Origin: Bacteroidota bacterium
GTDB lineage: Bacteria > Bacteroidota > Ignavibacteria > UBA10030
Reading direction: 5' to 3'
Assembly: GCA_025454835.1 (NCBI GenBank)
Contig: JALONQ010000011.1
Coordinates: 1 to 64,000, forward strand
Length of the DNA: 64,000 bases
The translations under genes were made by a program, and so were the position numbers. Below the pieces are notes generated by a model. The model made no database searches. It was not told where the DNA came from and worked only from the letters and a program-made list of their open reading frames with translations. Shown piece by piece: positions 29,448-38,625 of this stretch; the stretch's first letter is position 1; each line of letters begins with the position of its first letter.

Positions 29448-31147
29448 GGCTGTTCCTCCACATCCTTTACTACAAGCTGCGCTCCGTCCTCAACGCGACG
29501 TTCGACTTTCGGGCTGTGCCGATCATCCGGGGTCTTGGTTCGCTCGTGGTGTTCGGCGCCTTCGCCGTCGGGGCGTACGCCTTCGGCCATAACGTTACCG
29601 CGTTCGTGCTCGGCGAGACCCGCACGGGTCTCTATTTATATCACCGTTTCATCTCGATGATGTTGTTCGTGTTCTTCATGGCCGTGAACATGGGGAACAT
29701 CATCGTGTCGTACTCCACGCTGTACCGGTCGGCGGAGGTGTCGTTCTTCATGACGAAGCCGATCCCGCACGCCACGGTCTTCTTCCAGAAATTCCTCGAC
29801 AACTTCTTCTATTCGTCGACGACCCTGTTCCTGGTCGCGTTCGCGGTCATCCTGGGTTACGGAACGTATTTCGGCCATCCGTGGTATTTCTACGGCGGAA
29901 CGCTCCTGTTCGTCATCATTCCGTTCATGTTCCTGGCCGCGTTGGTGGCCGTGCTGGTGCTGATGGGCATCATGCGGCTGGCGGGACGGTTCGGGTTTAG
30001 GACCGTGATGGCGAGTCTGTTCACCGTCTATTTCGGCTTCATCGTGCTCTTCTTCCAGTCGTCGAACCCCGTTCGCCTCATCGAGCGTGTGAACCGCTTC
30101 TATCCGAACGTCGACAACTACCTGTCGCAATTGGACCCCGGATTCCTGTCGTATCTGCCGAGTCACTGGGTGGCGCAGTACCTGTTCTTTCTCGCGCACG
30201 ATGAGCCGGGCAGGGCGCTCGCCAGCGCCGGACTGCTCTTGAGCACGACGGCGGCGCTTTTCGGCATCGTGCTGATCGTCGCCGTGCGATACTACTATCG
30301 CTCGTGGTTGGTGAGCCTCGCCATCCAGGCATCCGGCGCGGCGCCGTATGACCCTGCCAAGCTGGCGTTCGTCGATCTTCGGGCCTCCGGGTGGCTCAAG
30401 GGAAAGCTCGAAGCGTTGTTGAAGAAGGAGTATCTGACCTTCGTCCGCGAGCCAAGCCAGATGATCCATCTGGTGGTGATGGTCGTGTTGACAGGACTGT
30501 TCGTCGCGAGCATCAGCAATCTCAATCTGCGGGTGCGCGTCACGGAGATCCAACTGGTGACATACTTGGTCCTGTATGCCTTTGGGGGATTCCTTGTCAG
30601 CTCGGTGGCCCTCCGTTTTGTCTTCCCGGCGATCAGCCTTGAGGGGAGGGCCTTCTGGGTCCTGCGCAGCGCGCCGATACGTCCGGAATACCTCGTCGCG
30701 TTGAAGTTCGTGCTCGGTTTCATCCTCGTTTTCGGGCTGGCGCTCGTGGTTTCGCTCGCGTCGAACCTCCCCTTCGCCCGGTTCTCGGGGCGCCTCCCGA
30801 TCCTTCCGTGGTTTGGCGCCTTCAGCGCCTTCTGGATGTCGGCAGCCGTCGTGGCCCTCAACCTGGGGCTCGGAGGATTGTTCGCCCTCTACTCGGAACG
30901 GAATCCGATCAGGATCGCATCGACGCAGGGGGCGACGCTCACGTTCCTCGCGACGATCGTCTTCCTCTTCCTGCTCGTGGTCATCATTCTGTATCCGCTC
31001 TCCAGGTATTTCGAATTCCTGTTCATCTTCCGCCCGTTCGAGCGCAGCCTCGTGGTGTTGCCGGGAACGATCTTCGGCATGCTTTCGGCCGCGGTCGTGG
31101 GCGTCTCGTCGGCCGTGGCGGTCTACGCCGTTCGCCGGGACATCTGA
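29444..31147 (+). CDS. Large ABC transporter permease
   Basis: Multiple TM segments; ATGA overlap with the ATPase gene. Confidence 0.8.
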   Translation: MRLFLHILYYKLRSVLNATFDFRAVPIIRGLGSLVVFGAFAVGAYAFGHNVTAFVLGETRTGLYLYHRFISMMLFVFFMAVNMGNIIVSYSTLYRSAEVSFFMTKPIPHATVFFQKFLDNFFYSSTTLFLVAFAVILGYGTYFGHPWYFYGGTLLFVIIPFMFLAALVAVLVLMGIMRLAGRFGFRTVMASLFTVYFGFIVLFFQSSNPVRLIERVNRFYPNVDNYLSQLDPGFLSYLPSHWVAQYLFFLAHDEPGRALASAGLLLSTTAALFGIVLIVAVRYYYRSWLVSLAIQASGAAPYDPAKLAFVDLRASGWLKGKLEALLKKEYLTFVREPSQMIHLVVMVVLTGLFVASISNLNLRVRVTEIQLVTYLVLYAFGGFLVSSVALRFVFPAISLEGRAFWVLRSAPIRPEYLVALKFVLGFILVFGLALVVSLASNLPFARFSGRLPILPWFGAFSAFWMSAAVVALNLGLGGLFALYSERNPIRIASTQGATLTFLATIVFLFLLVVIILYPLSRYFEFLFIFRPFERSLVVLPGTIFGMLSAAVVGVSSAVAVYAVRRDI

Positions 31148-31176
31148 TTGACCTTCAGGAAGCCGCCTCCTATCTT
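31148..31176 (+). promoter_or_regulatory. Putative promoter TTGACC-N17-TATCTT
   Basis: -10 ends 8 nt before the ATG at 31185, implying a leaderless or near-leaderless transcript. Confidence 0.45.
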
Positions 31177-31184
31177 GCATCGAC

Positions 31185-32090
31185 ATGGATGAACTGCAAC
31201 TTCACGGTGCATTTGAGCGGGCCCGCGCTTTCGCGGCGGAAGGCAGATGGTTGCACGCCATCCAGGTCTATCGCTCGATCTTCGAGGCCGTGCCCGAGTC
31301 GGACGACGCGGTCGTCGAACTGGGGTCAGCGTACGCGGCTCTCGGCCAGATCGAGGCGGCCGAGCGGTTGCTGAACGCACGGGCATCGGCGTCGGAGACC
31401 CCTGAGCCCTTCCTCTTCATTCTTGGCACCATCCTGTTTCGCGCCGGCCGGTCGGCTGAAGCGCAGCGGCATTTCATGCGCGTGCTTCGCGTCGAGCGAA
31501 AGCTGGATCGGCACGTGAGGGCGCGGCTTCACTACTTCCTGGGTGCGATCTCGGCCGACGAGAAGAAGTGGAGCGTTGCCGACCATCATTTGCGGACCGT
31601 CCTGAGCATCGAACCGAACTTCCCGCGTCTGCACGAATCGTTGGCCGAAGTGCTGCTCCATCGCGGCCGCTTGGACGACGCCGAGGCCGAGTTGGCCGTC
31701 GCGCTGCGAGAGGAACCGATGAGCTGGATGGGACACTACCTGAGCGGTCTGCTGGCGACGCGTCGGCGGCGATGGGAAGAGGCCCTTTCATCGTTCACGC
31801 AGGCGGTCGACATCGACCCGAAGAACGCGCGCGGCTGGCACAGGTGCGGCGAGGCATTCTTGGCGCTTCATCGGCTGAATGAGTCGGAACGCTACTTGCG
31901 CAAGGCGCTCGAGCTGAATCCCTCGATGATCGACGCCGTCGTGGAGTTCGGCTATCTGGCCCTCCAGCGCGGAGATCGCGAAGCGGCCGAGGAGCTGTTC
32001 GAACGGGCGCTTCAGATGGATCCGGGGCATCATCGCGCGCAAGCCGGCGTGCGGACCGCGTCCCGACGCCACGGCCGGGGGGATGCATGA
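31185..32090 (+). CDS. TPR-repeat protein
   Basis: Multiple TPR motifs. Confidence 0.85.
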   Translation: MDELQLHGAFERARAFAAEGRWLHAIQVYRSIFEAVPESDDAVVELGSAYAALGQIEAAERLLNARASASETPEPFLFILGTILFRAGRSAEAQRHFMRVLRVERKLDRHVRARLHYFLGAISADEKKWSVADHHLRTVLSIEPNFPRLHESLAEVLLHRGRLDDAEAELAVALREEPMSWMGHYLSGLLATRRRRWEEALSSFTQAVDIDPKNARGWHRCGEAFLALHRLNESERYLRKALELNPSMIDAVVEFGYLALQRGDREAAEELFERALQMDPGHHRAQAGVRTASRRHGRGDA

Positions 32091-34108
32091 ACCGCCCACC
32101 GATCCTGTTCGTCTTCTGCGTCGTCCTCGCCCTTCCGCTGGCGGCCCAGTCCGTTCCAGACAGCGCCGCGTTTGACGCCGAGGGTGAGCGAGCCTTCGTC
32201 CAGGCGATGAGAACCTTCCAGTCGGGTGCACACGACTCGGCGGTCGTCCAGTTGCAGGGATACTTGCGGGAATTTCCCCGAGGACATCGGTGGACGGGCG
32301 CCTCGATCATGCTCGGGAAGGCGCTTTACGAACGGGGCCGCTGGCGTGAGTCGATCCGACAACTGAAGGATCTGCTCGACATCGCACCGGAGACCTTGTA
32401 TCGATTTGACGCGCGGTACTCGATCGGGCTGAACTATTTTCGGATGAATCGATACGAGGATGCCGCGCTCGAATTCCTCGCCGTTCGCGAGAATTCTCCG
32501 GACAGCCTGCTCATCGGACGGTCGGAGCGCATGCTCGATGCGCTGGCCTCAGAGCATCTGACGGCCAGCCAGATCGACGGACTGCAGGCTGAGGCGCGCG
32601 ACAGCACGGTGCTGGCGATGCTGACGTTCCGTGCTGCAGAAATGCTGCAGCGCAACGGCGATACCCGCCGGGCCATCGAGCTCCTGCGCGGTTTGGCGGC
32701 GCAGCCGCGTTGGCGTTGGTACGTGCCGGAAGCGGTGGAGCTGCTCGAGCGGCTTGAGAAGGGGCGCACGCTGAAGATCGGAGCGGTGTTGCCGCTGTTG
32801 CTTTCATCCCAGCGACCGGGGGTGCGTGAGGTGGGGGTGGAATTCCTGAACGGCATGAATGTGGCGGTCGAACAGTTCAATCGAGGTTCGATCACCAAGG
32901 TGGCGCTCGAGATCCGCGACACCGAGCGCGACCCGTCGGCGGCGACGCGCGCCGTTTCCGAACTTGCCGACGACGCCGACGTCGTGGCCGTGCTCGGCCC
33001 GATCTCGAGCAATGAGGCGTTCGCGGCAGCCGGAGTGGCGCACGCGAAAGGTCTGCCGATGCTGACGCCCACGGCGACGTCGAACGGGATCGCCGCGGTC
33101 GGCTCGAACATCTTCCAGGGCAACCCGGACTATGATGCCCGCGGTCGTGCGATGGCGGCGTACGCCTGGGAACGCCTGGGAGCGCGGACGTTCGGCGTGC
33201 TCGCCCCGACGGACGCCGTGGGCAAGCTCGTCGCGGACGGCTTCGTCGACGAGGTGAAACGCCGCCAGGGCGACCTGGTGAGCGTGCAATGGTACTACGC
33301 CGGCTCGACCGACCTGCGATCGCAATTGGAAGAGATGCGGGTGGTGGCGTTGAAGCGGAAGATCGTGCCGTACTTCGACTTCAGTTCCGGGATCCGGCAC
33401 GAACACGTGAATGCGATGCTCATGGCCGGCGCCTCGCAACGCATCGTGGACTCGCTCATGGAGTCGGGCGGCACGATGTCGGTCGATTCGCTTCTGGGCC
33501 CGATCGGCCGATCGCTCGTCGATTCCCTGAGACTCCCGACGAAACTGCCGGTCATCAACTACGACAGCCTCGGCATCGCCGTCGACAGCATTCATGCGAT
33601 CTTCGTTCCGATCGCGTCCTCGGAAGAGATCGGTGTGGTGAGCTCGCAGATCAGCCTCTTCAATTTCCAGACGGCGATCCTTGGTACGGCGGACTGGAAC
33701 GACCCGGCCGAGCTCGACCGCAATCGCCGGTACACGAACGGCGTCTACTTCAGCATCGATGCGATGCCCAATACCCAGGACCGCTCGTACCGGACGTTCG
33801 TGACGTCTTATCAAGCGATGGCACAGCGTCCGCCGACAGTGAACGCGCTGATCGGTTTTGACGCCGCTCAGCTGGTGTTGGATGCCATCACGCGCGGTGC
33901 GACGCTTCGCCGGGAGATCGCGGAGGCTCTGTCAACCGTGCGCGGCCATCGGGGGCTTCACGGCGTCGTGTCATTCCAGCCGAACCGGGTCAACGGGGCG
34001 ATGGGGATCATGCGATACCTCAACGGGTCCATGACGAAAGTGGGCGAGATCGATCTGACGGCGCTGCCTACGGAAGCCGCCGCTCGCCCGGAAACGCCGA
34101 AACCGTAG
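32087..34108 (+). CDS. TPR plus periplasmic-binding-protein (Peripla_BP_6-like) fusion, LpoA-like architecture
   Basis: Signal peptide; N-terminal TPR region; C-terminal LKIGAVLPLLLSSQRPGVREVGVEFLNGMNVAVEQFN...AVLGPISSNEAFAAA type I PBP fold. Confidence 0.8.
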   Translation: MNRPPILFVFCVVLALPLAAQSVPDSAAFDAEGERAFVQAMRTFQSGAHDSAVVQLQGYLREFPRGHRWTGASIMLGKALYERGRWRESIRQLKDLLDIAPETLYRFDARYSIGLNYFRMNRYEDAALEFLAVRENSPDSLLIGRSERMLDALASEHLTASQIDGLQAEARDSTVLAMLTFRAAEMLQRNGDTRRAIELLRGLAAQPRWRWYVPEAVELLERLEKGRTLKIGAVLPLLLSSQRPGVREVGVEFLNGMNVAVEQFNRGSITKVALEIRDTERDPSAATRAVSELADDADVVAVLGPISSNEAFAAAGVAHAKGLPMLTPTATSNGIAAVGSNIFQGNPDYDARGRAMAAYAWERLGARTFGVLAPTDAVGKLVADGFVDEVKRRQGDLVSVQWYYAGSTDLRSQLEEMRVVALKRKIVPYFDFSSGIRHEHVNAMLMAGASQRIVDSLMESGGTMSVDSLLGPIGRSLVDSLRLPTKLPVINYDSLGIAVDSIHAIFVPIASSEEIGVVSSQISLFNFQTAILGTADWNDPAELDRNRRYTNGVYFSIDAMPNTQDRSYRTFVTSYQAMAQRPPTVNALIGFDAAQLVLDAITRGATLRREIAEALSTVRGHRGLHGVVSFQPNRVNGAMGIMRYLNGSMTKVGEIDLTALPTEAAARPETPKP

Positions 34109-34172
34109 GTCGTCGCTGTCTCGCTTCGACGTCGCCCCGTGCGCCGTCACAGACGTCTTCAGAGGGGGAAGC

Positions 34173-34856
34173 ATGGATCACCGCACGGCGATCACATCGT
34201 GGCCTGTGGAGGAGCGACCGCGCGAACAGTTGTTCGCCAAAGGGGCCGCCTCGCTCACGGATGCCACACTCTTGTCGATCATCCTTCGAACGGGTTCCCG
34301 CGGACGCTCTGCCGTGGACCAGGCACGCGCGCTGCTGTCGGAGGCGGGAGGTCTGCAGGAACTTTCGCGATGGACGGCGGGGGAGCTGGGCAACCTGGTG
34401 CCGGGTACCACTCGTGTGGCCAGCCTGCTGGCGATGTTCGAACTGGCTCGGAGATTGGCCGCAGGTCGTTCGGGCGAGCGGAGGATCATTCGCACGCCCG
34501 AGGACGTCGCGGCGAGGTTTGGCCCGCTCCTGCGCCATCTGCGTCATGAAGAATTCTGGGCGGTCTTGCTCAATTCCGCCAACGTCGTCCAGGCCGAGGT
34601 GCGCATCACGGTCGGAACTTTGAACGCATCGCTGGCGCATCCGCGGGAGTGCTTCGCCGAGGCCGTCCAACGTCGCGCGGCCAGCGTCGTGTTCGTCCAT
34701 AATCACCCCAGCGGCAATCCTGAGCCATCAACCGAGGATCTGGCGCTGACACGGCAGTTAGCAGCGTCGGGGCGAATTCTTGGCATCCCCGTGCACGATC
34801 ATGTCATCATAGCAGGTCAGGAGTTCACCAGCCTGGCGGAGCGCGGGCAGCTCTGA
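34173..34856 (+). CDS. radC: RadC family protein (JAB/MPN domain)
   Basis: WPVEERPREQLFAKGAASLTDATLLSIILRTG; VFVHNHPSGNPEPSTED. Confidence 0.95.
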   Translation: MDHRTAITSWPVEERPREQLFAKGAASLTDATLLSIILRTGSRGRSAVDQARALLSEAGGLQELSRWTAGELGNLVPGTTRVASLLAMFELARRLAAGRSGERRIIRTPEDVAARFGPLLRHLRHEEFWAVLLNSANVVQAEVRITVGTLNASLAHPRECFAEAVQRRAASVVFVHNHPSGNPEPSTEDLALTRQLAASGRILGIPVHDHVIIAGQEFTSLAERGQL

Positions 34857-34971
34857 ATTGGCGGCGTCAACGGCGAAGCCAGGATGCTGGGATGGATGGC
34901 CCCAAGTCCCAAAGAATGAGTCCCACGTTCTGGACGCCTCGCACAAAGGCTGAGACGAAGGCTGGTTTTGC

Positions 34972-35000
34972 TTGACATTGCGCGATTGAGGTCGTATTTT
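34972..35000 (+). promoter_or_regulatory. Strong sigma70-like promoter TTGACA-N17-TATTTT
   Basis: Consensus -35, 17-nt spacer, 51 nt before the ATG at 35052. Confidence 0.6.
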
Positions 35001-35051
35001 TTGCAATACGCATCAGCAAACGAACGCGTTCTCGTACAGGAGATCACCCTC

Positions 35052-35306
35052 ATGAAAAAGCTTTCCACGCTGGCCGTCATCGGAATGCTGTTCGCGGCCG
35101 CGCTAACGGGTTGTAGCAACAATCCGTCGGCGGAAGAGCTGAAACAGCTCGAAGACCTCAAGGCGGAGGTGTCCTCGTTGGAGAAGCAGATCCAGACCCG
35201 CGAGTCGGAGAAGCAGGCTCTGCTGAAGGCCATCGCCGAAAAAGACGCGCAGCTGGCAGTGTGCGCGAAGGACAAAGAAGCCCTCAAGGCCCGCACGGGC
35301 AACTGA
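35052..35306 (+). CDS. Small coiled-coil lipoprotein
   Basis: MKKLSTLAVIGMLFAAALTGC lipobox followed by a heptad-rich region. Confidence 0.75.
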   Translation: MKKLSTLAVIGMLFAAALTGCSNNPSAEELKQLEDLKAEVSSLEKQIQTRESEKQALLKAIAEKDAQLAVCAKDKEALKARTGN

Positions 35307-35325
35307 TCGAAAGGAAACGACACTC

Positions 35326-36087
35326 ATGACCACGCTGAAACGGACCTTGACCGTCGTGCTCCTGCTGGCCGCCTTTGGGGTGGGCCTGACGGCTCAGGAG
35401 ATGACGAAAGACGACTGGCAGAAGCAGATCACGGAACTGACTGCCAAGCGCAACGACCTGAAGAATCGACTGTCGTCGATTGAAAACGAAGTGAACAACC
35501 TGAAGAAGCAGGATGCCGAGAAGGCCGCTGCTTTGAAGGCCTGTGAAGATGAATTGGCAGCGCTCAAGGGCGCCGACTTGACTCCGTACCTGGCTGAATT
35601 GGACAAGGTGGATGCGCAGTTGAATGAGTTGTCGCGCCTCTCCAATCAGGACCTGTTCGCGCGTCGCGGCGAGCTTGATGCGTTGCAGAGCAAGATCGAC
35701 GAACTCAAGAAGAACCGGTTGTCTGCTTTGCCCCGCTACATGGATCGCCTGAACGATCAGCAGAGCCGCCTCGATGCACTGAAGCGGACGCTCCAGCAGA
35801 TCATCGAATCGGGCCAGGCGATGCAGACCTACACGGTCGGCACGTGGGCGAAGGACCGCGACTGCTTGTGGAACATCGCCAAGAAGCCGAAGGTGTACGA
35901 CAACGCGTTCTTGTGGCCGAAGATCTGGCAGGGGAATCGCGATCAGATCAAGAACCCCGACATCATCAAGCCGGGCCAGAAGCTCAAGATCCCGGCAAAG
36001 GCCGAGCTGACGCAGGAAGAGAAGTCCGCCGCCCGGTCGTACTGGAACAAGAAGCAGGCGGCAGCCCCGGCAGCGCCGGCGAAGTGA
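35326..36087 (+). CDS. Exported coiled-coil protein with LysM-like domain
   Basis: Signal peptide, long coiled coil, TYTVGTWAKDRDCLWNIAKKPKVYDNAFLWPKIWQGNRDQIKNPDIIKPGQKLKIP. Confidence 0.82.
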   Translation: MTTLKRTLTVVLLLAAFGVGLTAQEMTKDDWQKQITELTAKRNDLKNRLSSIENEVNNLKKQDAEKAAALKACEDELAALKGADLTPYLAELDKVDAQLNELSRLSNQDLFARRGELDALQSKIDELKKNRLSALPRYMDRLNDQQSRLDALKRTLQQIIESGQAMQTYTVGTWAKDRDCLWNIAKKPKVYDNAFLWPKIWQGNRDQIKNPDIIKPGQKLKIPAKAELTQEEKSAARSYWNKKQAAAPAAPAK

Positions 36088-36132
36088 CCAGCGTCATCTG
36101 TCAGGCGCGCGGTTGACATCACGCATTCCGAC

Positions 36133-36180
36133 GAACGCCCTCGCAGCACACGATGTGTGCCGAGGGCGTTCTGTCGTTTT
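36133..36180 (+). terminator. Factor-independent terminator
   Basis: 11-bp stem GAACGCCCTCG/CGAGGGCGTTC with inner GCACA/TGTGC, then CTGTCGTTTT. Confidence 0.8.
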
Positions 36181-36210
36181 GCGGAGACAGGCTCCTCTCC
36201 GTGGCCATTG

Positions 36211-36253
36211 AACCACGTTGCCACAAAGACCACAAGGATCACAGAACTCACAA
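36211..36253. repeat. 9-nt-periodic intergenic repeat, copy D (single arm)
   Basis: aaccacgttgccacaaagaccacaaggatcacagaactcacaac. Confidence 0.45.
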
Positions 36254-36399
36254 CAAGCCATCGGCAGGTTGCCGAGCAACCATCGTGGGAACAACTTCAC
36301 GGTGACGTCAGATCCCCCGGCCCATCGAGGCGGGGGTGCTCGTCCCGTGACACATGCGTCTCGTCACATTCCCATCCAGCACGAAGGTAACCGTTCCCA

Positions 36400-37416
36400 T
36401 TGATCGAAAAGAAGCTCCAACTGTCCGGCGTTGACCCTGTCCAGCTGCTCGGGTACAACGACGCCCACCTCCAGCTCATCGAAGAGCGCTTCGACGCCAC
36501 GGTCGCGGTGCGAGGCGACACCGTGCTCGTGCGCGGATCGCTGCAGGACGTCACGAAGATCGAGAAGATCTTCAAAGAGCTCATCTTCATCCTGACGAAG
36601 AACGGCGGCCTCGGACCGAACGACGTAGCGACCGTCATCGATCTTGTGACCGTGAACGGAACGTCGCCGGCCTTGCCGGCCGAGTCCGTCGCCACGGACG
36701 ACGGCGAGCATGCCATCCTCTTCACGCGGGTCGGTATCATCAAGGCCCGCACCCCGGGACAGAAGGTGTACCTCCAGGCGGCCCGGAAGAACGACATTGT
36801 GTTCGGCATCGGTCCGGCTGGGACGGGCAAGACCTACCTGGCCGTGGCCATAGCGGTGGCGGCGCTCAAGAACCGGGACGTCACGAAGATCGTGCTGGCG
36901 AGGCCGGCGGTGGAGGCGGGGGAGAGTCTGGGGTTCTTGCCGGGTGACTTCCGCGAAAAGATCGACCCATATCTCCGGCCGCTGTATGACGCCTTGGACG
37001 ACATGTTGTCGGCGGAACGGCTGAAGAACTACCTCGAGAAGCGGATCATTGAGATCGTGCCGCTCGCCTACATGCGCGGCCGTACACTGCACAACGCCTT
37101 CGTCATTCTCGACGAAGCCCAGAACGCGACGGCGGTGCAGATGAAGATGTTCCTGACGCGGCTGGGGACCCACGCGCGGGCGATCATCACGGGGGACATC
37201 TCGCAGATCGACCTGCCGACCAAGACGACATCAGGCCTCGTGCAGATCCAAGAGGTGCTCAAGCAGGTGCAGGGCATCTCGTTCGTCTACTTTGACCGGA
37301 ACGACGTCGTCCGGCACCGTCTCGTGAAGGACATCATCGATGCCTACGACCGGTTCAACGGCGTGACGAACGAAAGGGTGGGGGAGCCGACTACGAAGCG
37401 CGGTCCCGGCGCTTGA
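36400..37416 (+). CDS. phoH: PhoH family ATPase (TTG start)
   Basis: FGIGPAGTGKTYLAVA; AFVILDEAQNAT; TGDISQIDLP. Confidence 0.92.
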   Translation: MIEKKLQLSGVDPVQLLGYNDAHLQLIEERFDATVAVRGDTVLVRGSLQDVTKIEKIFKELIFILTKNGGLGPNDVATVIDLVTVNGTSPALPAESVATDDGEHAILFTRVGIIKARTPGQKVYLQAARKNDIVFGIGPAGTGKTYLAVAIAVAALKNRDVTKIVLARPAVEAGESLGFLPGDFREKIDPYLRPLYDALDDMLSAERLKNYLEKRIIEIVPLAYMRGRTLHNAFVILDEAQNATAVQMKMFLTRLGTHARAIITGDISQIDLPTKTTSGLVQIQEVLKQVQGISFVYFDRNDVVRHRLVKDIIDAYDRFNGVTNERVGEPTTKRGPGA

Positions 37417-38179
37417 CCATTTCCCAGATGCGATCCATCTCGGCCAGTCCCGCCTCTTCGGGGGTCTTGCCGGCCCTCGAAAGCTCTTCTTCCACGGCCC
37501 GGAAACGGGCCGTGAACTTTTCCGTGGCCTTTCTCAAGGCCTCCTCGCTGTGGACGTGGAGGAAGCGGGCATAGTTCACGAGCGCGAAGAGGAGGTCGCC
37601 GAACTCTTCCTCCACATGGGCCTTGTCGCCTCGAGCGCCGGCTTCGTGGAGTTCCTGCATCTCCTCCTCGACCTTCTTCCAGACGTCCTCTTTGTCCGGC
37701 CAGTCGAAGCCCACTTTAGCGACCTTGTCTTGGAGGCGTTGAGCTCGGATGAGGGAGGGAAGCGCGTGTGGAAGGCCGTCGGTCACCGACTGGCGGCCCT
37801 CGGCCATCTTGGTTCGCTCCCAGTTCTTCTTGACCTCTTCGGCGTCCGCGAACACGCGGTCGGCGAAGACATGTGGATGTCGTCGGATGAGCTTTTCGCG
37901 ATTGCGGCGGAGCACCTCCTCCAGTGAGAATGCGGCAGACTCTTCGGCGATGACGGCGTGGAGCGTCACGTGCAACAGCAGGTCGCCCAGCTCGTCGCGG
38001 AGGAGAGGGAGCTGGTCGTGATCGATCGCTTCGGCCGCCTCATACGCCTCTTCGAGGAGGTGGTATTTGAGTGATTGGTGCGTCTGTTCGCGGTCCCACG
38101 GGCACTCGAGCCGCAAGCGCCGGACGACGGAGACGTATTCAGCGAATTCTGACAGCAGGGATTCGGAAGGAGTGGACAT
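37391..38179 (-). CDS. mazG: Nucleoside triphosphate pyrophosphohydrolase MazG
   Basis: LRLECPWDREQTHQSLKYHLLEEAYEAAEAID; DELGDLLLHV repeated as EEEFGDLLFALVNYAR. Confidence 0.95.
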   Translation of the reverse strand: MSTPSESLLSEFAEYVSVVRRLRLECPWDREQTHQSLKYHLLEEAYEAAEAIDHDQLPLLRDELGDLLLHVTLHAVIAEESAAFSLEEVLRRNREKLIRRHPHVFADRVFADAEEVKKNWERTKMAEGRQSVTDGLPHALPSLIRAQRLQDKVAKVGFDWPDKEDVWKKVEEEMQELHEAGARGDKAHVEEEFGDLLFALVNYARFLHVHSEEALRKATEKFTARFRAVEEELSRAGKTPEEAGLAEMDRIWEMVKRRDRAS

Positions 38180-38332
38180 AGGTCATTGTGACGGGGTCGA
38201 TCGCTCAACATGAATAGAATTCAGGATGTATCCAAATGCTTGAATTTGAAGAGGTTGAATAGTACCTTTGAATCAGTTTGAGAACGTCATCATCGCTTCT
38301 GACTTCTCACCTCTCACTTTTTACTTGTTTTT

Positions 38333-38406
38333 GGGGCTGTAGCTCAGTCTGGGAGAGCGCCTCGTTCGCAACGAGGAGGTCGTCGGTTCGATCCCGATCA
38401 GCTCCA
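38333..38406 (+). tRNA. tRNA-Ala (anticodon CGC)
   Basis: GGGGCTG acceptor pairs with CAGCTCC (G3-U70 wobble); anticodon loop TTCGCAA; T arm GTCGG-TTCGATC-CCGAT; 3' CCA not encoded. Confidence 0.93.
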
Positions 38407-38410
38407 CTGC

Positions 38411-38451
38411 GGTCCGGTCGCAGTCGCCCCAAGTCGGACGGCGACCGGCCC
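38411..38451 (+). other. Hairpin immediately 3' of the tRNA
   Basis: GG-t-CCGGTCGC ... GCGACCGG-c-CC. Confidence 0.4.
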
Positions 38452-38522
38452 CGCGTACGTAGGATCTCCTTACTCCTGGCACACTGTTGAGGAGCACCCC
38501 GATTTTGCCCGAAGTGGCTGTT

Positions 38523-38625
38523 GAGGTCAAGTCCCGTGCAACGGGCCGTTGCCTAACCCCGTCAGGTCCGGAAGGAAGCAGCGGTCGGCGAACTGGCCGG
38601 TGTGACACGGATCAGCTTGACCTCT
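38523..38625 (+). ncRNA. ffs: Signal recognition particle RNA (bacterial small 4.5S type)
   Basis: Diagnostic GTCAGGTCCGGAAGGAAGCAGC apical loop; GAGGTCAAG/CTTGACCTC terminal helix; trailing TTTTTATTT. Confidence 0.93.

Noticed and set aside
29636-31186. 516-aa minus-strand ORF antisense to the ABC permease
   Set aside because: Low-complexity charged translation with no recognisable domain; mirror of a well-supported membrane protein gene in GC-rich DNA.
34173-34856. radC as evidence of a genomic island
   Set aside because: RadC is common in chromosomes and no integrase, anti-restriction or phage gene is nearby.
38321-38608. 95-aa minus-strand ORF containing ELIGIEPTTSSLRTRRSPRLSYSPK
   Set aside because: This peptide is the antisense translation of the tRNA-Ala, a common misannotation; the segment is tRNA plus SRP RNA.
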